A DNA stretch of 64,000 nucleotides from Paracoccus aminovorans (GTDB lineage: Bacteria; Pseudomonadota; Alphaproteobacteria; Rhodobacterales; Rhodobacteraceae). A program made the position numbers and the translations under genes. Where the stretch lies: contig NZ_LN832559.1 of assembly GCF_900005615.1 (NCBI RefSeq), positions 2,867,001 through 2,931,000 of the forward strand, read 5' to 3'. Positions 43,608 through 51,280 of this stretch are shown piece by piece (position 1 is the stretch's first letter; every line of letters starts with the position of its first letter). The notes below the pieces were generated by a model. That model ran no database searches. It was given only the letters and a program-made list of their open reading frames with translations, and was not told the origin of the DNA.

Positions 43608-43782
43608 TAGGATGCGGGCGATCCGAATGGACAAGGTAGAAAATTACGATACCGAGAACCCGAAATCCAACGCGTTTTATAATCCGAAGACCAAACACGA
43701 TCTTGCCCAGCATCCCAATATCCTGCCGGATCGCCATATTATGTATTATCGACTTATGTATTATCGACGGATCCGCCGCTCT
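43608..43782. repeat. AT-richer gap with a perfect 15-bp tandem duplication
   Basis: TTATGTATTATCGAC occurs twice in immediate tandem (43739-43753 and 43754-43768). The stretch 43620-43800 is clearly more AT-rich than its surroundings. No gene is visible. It may be a regulatory region or remnant of transferred DNA beside the IS5 element. Confidence 0.6.
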
Positions 43783-43989
43783 CTACGCTATTATCAGTCC
43801 GCTCTCGCTACGGAGATGCGATGCCGTGAGGCGCCCACCACACATCAAATCAATATCGCCTATAGCGGCACGCCTCGGCATATTCGCGGTATTTTCCCGG
43901 ACGTCCTCCAGCCCGATGGCGGGGGTGGAAGCAGCAGCCAAGACGCCCAGCATCACCACAGCCCACGCAATCATGGCAGCGATTTTCAT
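43783..43989 (-). CDS. Possible small secreted protein
   Basis: A 68-residue frame from ATG 43989 begins with a convincing signal peptide (MKIAAMIAWAVVMLGVLAAA, then STPAIG) followed by about 40 polar residues. I recognise no family. The ribosome binding site is weak (GGGGTTTCC). An earlier in-frame ATG at 44034 would add 15 residues without hydrophobic character and spoil the signal peptide position. It could be real or a chance frame in a region of decayed DNA. Confidence 0.4.
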   Translation of the reverse strand: MKIAAMIAWAVVMLGVLAAASTPAIGLEDVRENTANMPRRAAIGDIDLMCGGRLTASHLRSESGLIIA

Positions 43990-44091
43990 GGAAACCCCAA
44001 AAACATGCCTGCGGTTCCAGTTCACGGGCATCAACGCCCCTCAGCATCTCGCACGATCTGAACGATATCGCGGGGGTCTGATCCCATCGCT

Positions 44092-44451
44092 GTGGCTATC
44101 TGGATCACCCGCACCGACCAGATGAACGAACTTGACGCCAACGGCACCTGCGACTTCAACAACTGCCGCGTCAGCGTGACGCTGGACGGCCGCAACGCCG
44201 AGGCGGGCGAACGGGTCAGCATCCTGTTCTCGAATGGCGAGAAGCTGGATTTCGTCGCTGCCGGTGGCGACATCCTGCTCAGCAATTTTGACACGGCCGG
44301 CATGGGCGCGACCAACCTCTTCGTCCACAACGTCCGGCAGGCGGAATGGGTCGAGATCGGCTTCGGCGGCAAGCGCCACCGCTTCAGCCTCGCTGGATCG
44401 GCAGCGGCGCTGGACGCGGTCCGGCCATGGATGACGGGAGGCAAGCCGTGA
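44092..44451 (+). CDS. Hypothetical protein
   Basis: 119 residues from GTG 44092, or 109 from ATG 44122. The sequence is mixed beta-strand-like, with two Cys close together (NGTCDFNNCRVSV) and a Gly-rich middle (FVAAGGDILLSNFDTAG). No signal peptide or membrane segment is seen and I do not recognise the family. Its TGA overlaps the GTG of the next frame by 4 bp, which supports both being translated. Codon use looks like the surrounding high-GC genes. Confidence 0.5.
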   Translation: MAIWITRTDQMNELDANGTCDFNNCRVSVTLDGRNAEAGERVSILFSNGEKLDFVAAGGDILLSNFDTAGMGATNLFVHNVRQAEWVEIGFGGKRHRFSLAGSAAALDAVRPWMTGGKP

Positions 44452-44726
44452 CCTCCCACGGGACCGTGCACGCAACCAACGGATATCGGCGCAAAGGGCC
44501 TGACTACCTGAGCAACCCGGACATGGTTGCGTTCACCATCGGTCGGGTCGTGATGGCAAAGATGACGACCGGCCGCTCCCTCAGCTGGAATACGCTACGG
44601 GCGCGGCTGATGCATATCGCTGAGGGAGATACCGTCGATCTGCCGGCAGGCGTGAATGCGGAGATGGCATTGGCGGCCCTGCGATATCTTCCCGCGCTGC
44701 CCGAGGTTTCCCGGTTCAAGGGCTGA
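44448..44726 (+). CDS. Hypothetical protein
   Basis: 92 residues from GTG 44448, which overlaps the previous stop (GTGA). The protein is soluble with basic patches in the middle (AKMTTGRSLSWNTLRARLMH) and an alanine-leucine-rich end. No family is recognised. Coupling to the upstream frame suggests a two-gene unit. Shorter starts at the internal Met codons are possible. Confidence 0.5.
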   Translation: MTSHGTVHATNGYRRKGPDYLSNPDMVAFTIGRVVMAKMTTGRSLSWNTLRARLMHIAEGDTVDLPAGVNAEMALAALRYLPALPEVSRFKG

Positions 44727-44830
44727 GGGCAGGAACCTCACGCGCTGAACTGGGTTCCCGCCCAGGAAATGGGCGAGGCACGGGCCACCGCCTCAGCCTC
44801 GTCGGATCAGCGGCAAATGACAGGAGACAA

Positions 44831-45043
44831 ATGATGCCCCCGCAACCGTTCAAAGGCGAACTGCCCGCATCGATCTTCCAGCCGGATGAGGTCAAGGCAC
44901 GCAACTGGTGGGCCGCGCTGACCGAGCCGGAGCAGGAAGAGCGCATCTACGACCTGACCCAGGTGCTGGAATTCTACGGCATCGACCTGCCCGACAGCGA
45001 TGAGCGCTGGATGATGGCCTGCTGGGAAAACGAATTCGCCTGA
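44831..45043 (+). CDS. Small acidic hypothetical protein
   Basis: 70 residues, strongly acidic with several Trp (RNWWAALTEPEQEERIYDL, then ERWMMACWENEF). A good ribosome binding site, ACAGGAGACAA, precedes ATG 44831. No known family is recognised. Small acidic proteins in mobile regions can be inhibitors or antitoxins, but nothing here shows that. A long inverted repeat follows 51 bp after the stop. Confidence 0.55.
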   Translation: MMPPQPFKGELPASIFQPDEVKARNWWAALTEPEQEERIYDLTQVLEFYGIDLPDSDERWMMACWENEFA

Positions 45044-45362
45044 CCCCGTCCCTACGGCCCGTCGTGATGCGAGCGGGCCGGGGTCAGGCTGCGCGCAAAC
45101 CGCATTCCGACCGCCCCCACGAGGCTGGGGCGGAATGGGGTTTGCGGCCGCCCGTCGGGCGGCACCCTTCAAGCTGCCGTCGGTCAACAGTCTCCCATCT
45201 CCAACCCGGCTTGACTGCGCTTGCGCTGCACCGTTGGTGTCCTGCACAAGCCCAAAGAGATGCAGCGGGCTTTCGACAGTTGGACTCATTGAAGTCAGCC
45301 CGGCAATGAATAGCTCTCAAAATAACCTTGCAAATCGGGGATCTATCTCCATAATTGCAAGG
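45044..45362. terminator. Non-coding gap with a long hairpin (45094-45146)
   Basis: A 16-bp inverted repeat with a single mismatch (CGCAAACCGCATTCCG against CGGAATGGGGTTTGCG) encloses 21 bp. There is no T-run, so it may be a processed RNA or a transcription barrier. The rest of the 319 bp holds no gene; an in-frame extension of the downstream ATPase covers part of it but lacks a ribosome binding site. Confidence 0.5.
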
Positions 45363-46535
45363 ATGTTGATCGAGCGCCGTATCACCGAGACCGTGAAGTC
45401 CCTGCTGGACGACAGCCCTGCCGTTGCCCTGCTGGGGCCGCGCCAGGTGGGCAAGACCACGCTGGCGCAGGAGTTGGGGGAAGAGCGACCATCGCTCTAC
45501 CTCGACCTCGAATCCAGCGCCGACCGGGCGAAGCTTTCCGACCCGGAACTCTACCTGTCAGCGCATGAGGACAAGCTGGTCATCCTCGACGAGGTGCAAC
45601 GGGTGCCGGACCTGTTCCAGAACCTGCGCGGCCTGATCGACCGGGGGCGGCGCAAGGGGCTGCGGGCGGGGCGGTTCCTGCTGCTCGGCTCGGCCTCCAT
45701 CGACCTGCTGCGGCAGTCGGGTGAGACACTGGCGGGCCGGATCGCCTATGCCGAACTCGCTCCCCTCGATGCGCTGGAGGTTCCCGCCGCCGATCTGGAC
45801 CGGCTCTGGCTGCGCGGCGGCTTTCCCGACAGCTTTCTCGCCCGCGACGATCAGGCCAGCCTGCGCTGGCGGCGCGATTTCATCCGCACCTATCTGGAGC
45901 GCGACATTCCCGCGCTCGGCCCTCGCATCGCGGCCGAGACGCTGCGGCGCTTCTGGACCATGCTGGCGCATCGGCAATCCGGCCTGTCGAACGCCGCCGA
46001 GCTCGCCCGCGCGCTCGGGGTCGATGCCAAGACCGTCGCCTCCTATCTCGATCTGCTGGTCGATCTGATGCTGGTGCGCCGCCTGGAGCCCTGGCATGCG
46101 AATATCGGCAAGCGGCTGGTGAAATCGCCCCGCATCTATGTGCGCGACACCGGCATCCTGCATGCGCTTCTGGGGCTGACGACGCTGGACGACGTTCTCG
46201 GCCACCCCGTTGCGGGCGCCAGTTGGGAGGGGCTGATCATCGAGACCGCCCATGCCCTGATGCCAGAAGGGACGCAGGCGCAGTTCTACCGCAGCGGGGC
46301 GGGGGCCGAGGTCGATCTGGTACTGACCCTGCCCGGCGGCGCGGTCTGGGCCGTCGAGGTCAAGCGCAATCTGGCGCCGAAGGTCGAGCGCGGCTTTCAC
46401 TCGGCCTGCGAAGACCTGCAACCTGTGCGGCGGATCGTGGTCTATCCGGGGGGCGAGGCTTTCCCGCTGCCGAACGGCATCGAGGTCATGTCGCTGCACC
46501 AGTTCGGGCAGGATCTGCTGGCGCTTCATCCGTAA
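45363..46535 (+). CDS. AAA+ ATPase with C-terminal DUF4143
   Basis: 390 residues. An AAA_14-type ATPase domain has Walker A in LLGPRQVGKTTLAQE (about residue 25), Walker B in LVILDEVQRVPDLF (about 75) and the sensor-like FLLLGSAS. A DUF4143 domain with PD-(D/E)xK character covers about 200-385 (LSNAAELARALGVDAKTVASYLDLL, then GAEVDLVL and WAVEVKRN). Proteins of this class are widespread, frequently horizontally transferred, and of unsettled function. ATG 45363 is used since homology starts there; an ATG at 45306 would add 19 residues. Location in the island beside CRISPR-cas is compatible with a defence role, but this is only association. Confidence 0.85.
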   Translation: MLIERRITETVKSLLDDSPAVALLGPRQVGKTTLAQELGEERPSLYLDLESSADRAKLSDPELYLSAHEDKLVILDEVQRVPDLFQNLRGLIDRGRRKGLRAGRFLLLGSASIDLLRQSGETLAGRIAYAELAPLDALEVPAADLDRLWLRGGFPDSFLARDDQASLRWRRDFIRTYLERDIPALGPRIAAETLRRFWTMLAHRQSGLSNAAELARALGVDAKTVASYLDLLVDLMLVRRLEPWHANIGKRLVKSPRIYVRDTGILHALLGLTTLDDVLGHPVAGASWEGLIIETAHALMPEGTQAQFYRSGAGAEVDLVLTLPGGAVWAVEVKRNLAPKVERGFHSACEDLQPVRRIVVYPGGEAFPLPNGIEVMSLHQFGQDLLALHP

Positions 46536-47130
46536 TTGGTTGCGGCCGCCCATCGGGCGGTATTGGGGGGCGATCTTCTTCCTGGGCGGAGGAAGCTGGG
46601 TACCGGGGCGCTGCACCTGGTCCGACATTTTGCGGGTGGTGCTTTGCACCGGGCCCCGCAAAATAATAGTCGGTCACTAATATTTGGCGAAATCGCGAAA
46701 AGTAGGCCACTTCGGGCCATGGGCTACAGCCGGCGCAGGACAGCTTCGCCCCCCCGGATCAGGTAAGATCCAGGACCTCGAAACTATCGGGTTGGCGCGA
46801 CAGGATGCGCCCATAGCCGAGAAACCCCATGGAATCGGCGCTGACATTCCCGCATGCACAACTGGCCATGCCAATCCTTGCCTTTGCGACCTCACCAAAG
46901 AAATTGAGCCGGACCCAAGATTGCGCCCCGATGGGGCAGCAGCCCACACCCCCCAAGATCGAAGGATACTGAATAGCCGAAGTTCCAGCACAATTTTGCG
47001 CACCAGCCTGCTGAAGAGGTCATTACTGCGCTGGCACCTCGGCGCATACAGGGCTGCGGCTCATCGACACGCTTGGGAACCGCTTGCAGAGCCGGATCGG
47101 GAAAGGCCCGTGATCTCGCGCCTCCCGGGC
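46536..47130. other. 595-bp gap without a confident gene
   Basis: An AT-richer patch lies at about 46660-46710. On the minus strand a 65-residue frame (46956-46759, TTG start) ends ILSRQPDSFEVLDLT and reads like the C-terminus of a degraded protein, but I cannot place it in a family. AGCCTGCTGAAGAGG near 46999 resembles the stop-associated motif found at 11641 and 19142. The stretch probably marks the right edge of the accessory region. Confidence 0.45.
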
Positions 47131-47403
47131 TCAGTAGCAGGCGATCTTCGCGATCAGGCCGTTTTCGCCGATCTCGAAATTCATGCGGTCGGGACGGAAA
47201 TCCGTCGTCACCGCGTCGCGGGGTCCGATCACCCTGGCCGCCGCAGGAAGCTTCATCCGGTCCAGAACCGCGCGCGGTTGCCCCACCAGTCCGTGGAGCG
47301 CCGCCGCCTGGCAGCCGTCGGACTGCGGCAAGGGTGCCGGAGGCTCGGCCTCGACGCAAGCGGCCAGCGTGCAGAGCGGGGCCAGCAGAAGAAGCCGTTT
47401 CAT
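47131..47403 (-). CDS. I78-family peptidase-inhibitor-like lipoprotein
   Basis: 90 residues. A lipoprotein signal (MKRLLLLAPLCTLAAC with the lipobox LAAC) is followed by a short linker and an I78-like core: CQAAALHGLVGQP, then TDFRPDRMNFEIGENGLI and a final Cys. The I78 family contains an elastase inhibitor fold; most bacterial members are small exported proteins with unproven targets. It lies 10 bp downstream of a second I78-like gene on the same strand, so the two are probably co-expressed. Confidence 0.75.
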   Translation of the reverse strand: MKRLLLLAPLCTLAACVEAEPPAPLPQSDGCQAAALHGLVGQPRAVLDRMKLPAAARVIGPRDAVTTDFRPDRMNFEIGENGLIAKIACY

Positions 47404-47413
47404 CCGCCCGTCC

Positions 47414-47746
47414 TCAGCCGCAGTCGATGTTGTAGATATTGCCCGCCGCGTCCAGGCGGAAGACGATGCGCAACGGATTGTATTCCTGGGGCTCGATGCC
47501 GCGATATTCGACGACCCGGTATTCGCGCGTCACGCCCAGGGTCGGGATGACGGTACCGGGCTGGCCCAGCGCCGAGACGTAATTCTTGGCATGGCAAGCG
47601 TCGGGCTCGCGCGATTCGAGGCCGCTGACGCTGGCCACGGGCATCGGCGGCAGCGGCTCGACGACGGGCGCCGGCTCGGGCGAATAGGCCGGCGCGCAGG
47701 CGGCCAGGGGGGCAAGCGCAAGCAATGCGATCAGGACTCGGTTCAT
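47414..47746 (-). CDS. I78-family-like lipoprotein
   Basis: 110 residues from ATG 47746. The lipobox LAAC closes the signal MNRVLIALLALAPLAAC, followed by a Pro-rich linker (PEPAPVVEPLPPMP) and a C-terminal domain with CHAKNYVSALGQPG and NPLRIVFRLDAAGNIYNIDC. The pattern matches the I78 inhibitor fold with two flanking Cys. An upstream in-frame ATG (47845) would put charged sequence before the signal and is rejected. It is probably a tandem paralogue of the next gene. Confidence 0.72.
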   Translation of the reverse strand: MNRVLIALLALAPLAACAPAYSPEPAPVVEPLPPMPVASVSGLESREPDACHAKNYVSALGQPGTVIPTLGVTREYRVVEYRGIEPQEYNPLRIVFRLDAAGNIYNIDCG

Positions 47747-47861
47747 CGGGCGGTCATCCAGTGCGAAAATATCTGACGCGGCATCATAGTCATGCCGCAG
47801 CGGAATGAGAAGCGGCCGCCGACATGCCGCCGCCGGGCGTTGCACGCAAAACGCGCCGGGA

Positions 47862-48506
47862 CTATTCGGCCGCCTCGATCACCGGATCGCGGCCCTTGGC
47901 ATAGCAGGCGAGGAACATCGAGACCGCGCTGCCGTTGACCTTGCGCACCAGTTCCTTGTCCACCGCCGGGGGGCCCAGGAACAGGGCGCGGCCGTGGACG
48001 CTGACGCTGGCCAGCGCGATCAACTGTTCGGCCGCCAGTTCCAGGTCGGGGATGCTCAGTTCGCCGCGCTGCACGCAGCGCTCCAGATAGGTGATCAGTT
48101 GCTGGCGCAGCAGCATCGGACCGGATTCGTAATATTCCTGGGCCAGGGTAGGAAAGCGCTCGGCCTCGCCCACGCTCACGCGATAGATCCGCAGCCCGAA
48201 TTCGGAAATCATGTGGGCCGAGACGATCTGAACGATGAAAGGCAGCACTTGCTCGACCGGCAGATCGACCTCGATCAGGGCGCTGGCATCGGCGGTCTCG
48301 CGCGCAAGCTCGTTGCGGAAGACCTCCATGAACATGATCCGCTTGTCGGGGAAATAACTGTAGAGCGTGGCCTTGGAGACCCCCGCCTCGCGGGCGATCT
48401 CGTCGACGCTGGCGCCCTCGAACCCGTCCCGCAGAAAAATCGTCCGCGCTCCTTCCAGGACCTGAAGGAACTTGCGACCGCGCATCACCTGAAGCGACTT
48501 GGTCAT
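47862..48506 (-). CDS. TetR-family transcriptional regulator
   Basis: 214 residues. The N-terminal TetR helix-turn-helix covers about residues 12-58 (VLEGARTIFLRDGFEGASVD, then EAGVSKATLYSYFPDKRIMF). The C-terminal helical ligand domain resembles AcrR/C-terminal-type regulators. ATG 48506 is chosen because the family begins about ten residues before the HTH; an ATG at 48575 adds an unrelated extension. A GGTTC-AACC-GAACC inverted repeat 70 bp upstream is a candidate autoregulatory operator. The regulated pathway is unknown; the tandem I78 genes lie downstream. Confidence 0.88.
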   Translation of the reverse strand: MTKSLQVMRGRKFLQVLEGARTIFLRDGFEGASVDEIAREAGVSKATLYSYFPDKRIMFMEVFRNELARETADASALIEVDLPVEQVLPFIVQIVSAHMISEFGLRIYRVSVGEAERFPTLAQEYYESGPMLLRQQLITYLERCVQRGELSIPDLELAAEQLIALASVSVHGRALFLGPPAVDKELVRKVNGSAVSMFLACYAKGRDPVIEAAE

Positions 48507-49035
48507 CGCTGGTAACCCCTCTGTACTCGTTCTTAACCACCCGGCAACACACACCGGGCAAAACCATAACGTCACGGTTCAACCGAACCATTCCGTTCAT
48601 AATGCCAAAACCGGATTCTGGCCAGTCCTCCGCCAAGAAGTCCAATATGTATAAAATACGTTGCATGAAATGACCCAGCAGCGGCAACATATCAATAGAC
48701 AAATGTCAGCTGATGTGCCGACTTATGCCTCTGCGCAGGAATCTCGGCGAAATGGCGCCGTTCCGGCAAAGGCAGGCCCCGACGGCTGGGCGTCGGAAGC
48801 CGCCAGCCGAACCGCTTCCGGTTGCGTTCAGAACCGAATCACCCAGGAACCTCATGGTAAGGTTCCCGTGCCGTGCCGCCCCTAGGGGTTTCTCAAGCCC
48901 GGAAGGCCAAGCCGCGATGCAATCCTCCGCGAGCCCTGCGCGCACTTTTTCTTGGAACGAGCGTTCGCTTACGCCTGTACACGCCGGGCCATGCGCCAGC
49001 CATGGCGCAAGACGCGTGTCGCACCGAGCTTCGGC
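48507..49035. promoter_or_regulatory. 529-bp gap between the TetR gene and the flagellar operon end
   Basis: No gene of either strand is convincing. It holds a palindrome (GGTTC-AACC-GAACC, 48576-48589) near the TetR promoter, an AT-rich spot around 48645-48670 (TATAAAATACG) and a hairpin GGAACC/GGTTCC at 48846-48866. Confidence 0.5.
48576..48589. promoter_or_regulatory. Candidate TetR operator
   Basis: The palindrome GGTTCAACCGAACC has 5-bp arms around AACC and lies 70 bp upstream of the TetR-family start, within its promoter region. It is shorter than a standard TetR operator, so the assignment is tentative. Confidence 0.4.
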
Positions 49036-49425
49036 TCACGTCCCCCCGGCACGCCGCGCCCGGTCCAGCCGGGCTTGGGCAATCATGTCATCGCGCACCG
49101 CCGATACCGCTTCGGCGCGCCCGAATTCACGGGCGGCCGCCTGACGCGCCTGTTCATAGCCAGGCAACATGCGCTCGAGGTCGCGTTCCGCGCCCAAGAG
49201 CGCCAGGCTGCGGTCCCGCGCCAGCGCGTTGACCAGCCGCGCCTCGGAAACGGAAAATGCTTCTTCGGCACGATACAGCGCCTGAAGCTCGTCCTCGAGT
49301 TGCCCAATCCGCTGCCGCGCGGCATCGACATGCGCGCGAAACGCGGCAAAGCGCCGCATCTCCAAATCGGCTTTCAGCCGGGCGATCCGCCCGAGTCCGG
49401 CCAGGGCATCGGTTTGGCGGCTCAT
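49036..49425 (-). CDS. FliJ-like coiled-coil flagellar protein
   Basis: 129 residues, almost entirely alpha-helical and heptad-rich (LADLEMRRFAAFRAH, ARQRIGQLEDELQALYRAEE, RLVNALARDRSLALLGAERDL). Size and character match the FliJ export chaperone or stalk, but the sequence is too low in complexity to be sure. Its ATG overlaps the FlhB stop by 4 bp, so it belongs to the flagellar export operon. It is the last gene of that operon. Confidence 0.55.
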   Translation of the reverse strand: MSRQTDALAGLGRIARLKADLEMRRFAAFRAHVDAARQRIGQLEDELQALYRAEEAFSVSEARLVNALARDRSLALLGAERDLERMLPGYEQARQAAAREFGRAEAVSAVRDDMIAQARLDRARRAGGT

Positions 49426-50525
49426 CCGTCCTCCTTGCGCCGCGGCGGTGGCCCCCAGCCGTCGCGCGCCTTCTTGCGCATGGCCTCGGCAAAGCGGATC
49501 GCAGCGGCCACCGGCGCGAAATGTTCGGGCTTGATCTCGTCTCCGATCTCGACCGTGGCGTGCAGGGCGCGCGCGCAAGGCGGGTCGGACCAGATCGGCA
49601 CCCGGTGGTCGGTCGCCCGCTCGCGGATGCGGCGGGCGACCTCGTCGACGCCCTTGGCCAGACAGACCGGCGCCCGGCCGCTGCCGCGCTTCCACTCCAG
49701 CGCGACGGCGTAGTGGGTCGGGTTCACGATCACCACATCGGCCTTTTCCACATCGGCCAGCATCGAGCTTAGAACGATGTCGACGCCTTTCTGCCGGCGC
49801 GCCGCCTTCAGATGCGGGTCGCCCTCGCTTTCCTTGTGTTCGTCCTGCATCTCGCGTCGGGTCATCCGGTGGCGCTTCCTGTATTCCAGCCGCTTCCACA
49901 CCAGGTCGATGCCGGCGAATACCGCGCCGATTCCCAGCGCCAGCCAGATCGCCTGGCGCAAAATCGCCCCCAGCCCCTCGACCCATTGCAGGTCCGCCAT
50001 TCCGCCGGAACTCATCAGTTGGACCAGCAGCGCACTATAAAGGAACCATCCGCCGACGCCGACCAGCACCGCCTTGCCCAACGAGATGGCAAAGGTCACC
50101 AACCCGTTCTTGCCGAATTTCTGCCCGGCGTTCTTCAGCGGATCGATCCGCTTCGGATCCGGCAGCAGCTTCTTGGGCGTCAGCACCAGCGAGCGCTGCA
50201 CGGCAATGCCCAGGATCACCGGCATCGCCATGATCGCCACCGCCGCGAGAACCGCCAGACCGGCCTGCGAAGCCATGGCCCGCGCCAGGTCCGCAACCGA
50301 TTGCCCCTGCGCGTCGGGCCAGGGTTCGCTGCCGAGCGCGCGCGCAGCCATGCGCGTCCAGTTCGGCACCGCCCAACCGGCCGCGAACATCACCGCGAAC
50401 CAGAAACCCAGATAGGCCAGCGCCGCCTGCAGTTCGGCCGAGCGCGGAATGTCGCCTTCCTCGCGCGCCTTGCGCAGCTTGCTTTCCGTGGCGTCGAATT
50501 GCTTGTCGTCGCTGTCGTCGCTCAT
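49422..50525 (-). CDS. flhB: Flagellar export protein FlhB
   Basis: 367 residues. FlhB is the switch protein of the flagellar type III export gate. Four membrane helices lie in the N-terminal part (about 35-210), followed by the cytoplasmic domain with the autocleavage motif NPTH in VVIVNPTHYAVALEW (about residue 272). The N-terminus SKLRKAREEGDIPRS is typical. It overlaps FliR and the FliJ-like gene by 4 bp each. Confidence 0.95.
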   Translation of the reverse strand: MSDDSDDKQFDATESKLRKAREEGDIPRSAELQAALAYLGFWFAVMFAAGWAVPNWTRMAARALGSEPWPDAQGQSVADLARAMASQAGLAVLAAVAIMAMPVILGIAVQRSLVLTPKKLLPDPKRIDPLKNAGQKFGKNGLVTFAISLGKAVLVGVGGWFLYSALLVQLMSSGGMADLQWVEGLGAILRQAIWLALGIGAVFAGIDLVWKRLEYRKRHRMTRREMQDEHKESEGDPHLKAARRQKGVDIVLSSMLADVEKADVVIVNPTHYAVALEWKRGSGRAPVCLAKGVDEVARRIRERATDHRVPIWSDPPCARALHATVEIGDEIKPEHFAPVAAAIRFAEAMRKKARDGWGPPPRRKEDG

Positions 50526-51280
50526 CGCAGCAACTCGCCGGCGACGTCCAGCACCGCCCCGGCCCAGACCGAGACGATCGAGGGGGTCAGCACCGCCAGC
50601 GCCAGCAGCGCCAGAAGAATGGCGCCAGGCGCGGCGATGAAGACGATGGGCAGGTTGGGCATCACCTTGCTGATCATGCCCGACAGCAGCTGGAACAGGA
50701 AACCGCCCAGAATGAAGGGCGAGGCCAGCAGCATGGCCAGAACGAAGCTTTGCCGGATGAGCCCGACGGCATGGGGCAGCAGGTCTGCGACCTGCGGCCA
50801 GTCGCCGAGCGGGCGCAGCACCAGGCTTTCGCGCAACAGATCGCAGGCCAGTGCCGGGAAGCCCAGCGCCATCAGCACCGCCAGCCCGGCCAGGTGCATC
50901 AGGTTGCCGATCGGATGCGGCGAATATTCATTGGCCGCACCGATCAGTTGCGACAGCGACGAGGTCGCGGCGATCGCGGTCGCCGCCACGTCCAGCGCCG
51001 AGGCAAACAGTCGCACCAGCCCGCCCAGGGCCAGGCCCGAAACGATCTCGGCGCCGGCCAGCCCGGCGAGTTGCAGAAGCCCGTCGATTTCGCCGGCCGG
51101 CGGGGTCTGTTCGGCCAGCAAGGGCGTGACCGCCATGGCTAGCGCCGTGCGCACGCGCACCGGCAGGGCGCGTTCGGAGAATACGGGCAGCATCATGAAA
51201 CAGGCCTGCACCCGGCAATAGGTCAGAAAAAGCCCGATCAGGACCTGCACCATGCGCGGATCGCCGGCAAACTGGTTCAT
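50522..51280 (-). CDS. fliR: Flagellar export protein FliR
   Basis: 252 residues, hydrophobic with about six membrane helices. It belongs to the export gate with FliP and FliQ. The conserved FliR stretch LLRESLVLRPLGDWP and MISKVMPNLPIVFIAAPG near the C-terminus are visible. ATG 51280 overlaps the FlhA TGA (ATGA). No fliQ lies in the window, so it must be elsewhere. Confidence 0.93.
   Translation of the reverse strand: MNQFAGDPRMVQVLIGLFLTYCRVQACFMMLPVFSERALPVRVRTALAMAVTPLLAEQTPPAGEIDGLLQLAGLAGAEIVSGLALGGLVRLFASALDVAATAIAATSSLSQLIGAANEYSPHPIGNLMHLAGLAVLMALGFPALACDLLRESLVLRPLGDWPQVADLLPHAVGLIRQSFVLAMLLASPFILGGFLFQLLSGMISKVMPNLPIVFIAAPGAILLALLALAVLTPSIVSVWAGAVLDVAGELLR

Noticed and set aside
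46759..46956. A 65-codon minus-strand gene in the island's right edge
   Set aside because: TTG start, no ribosome binding site and no family; it reads more like a decayed C-terminal fragment, so it is mentioned only in the gap description.
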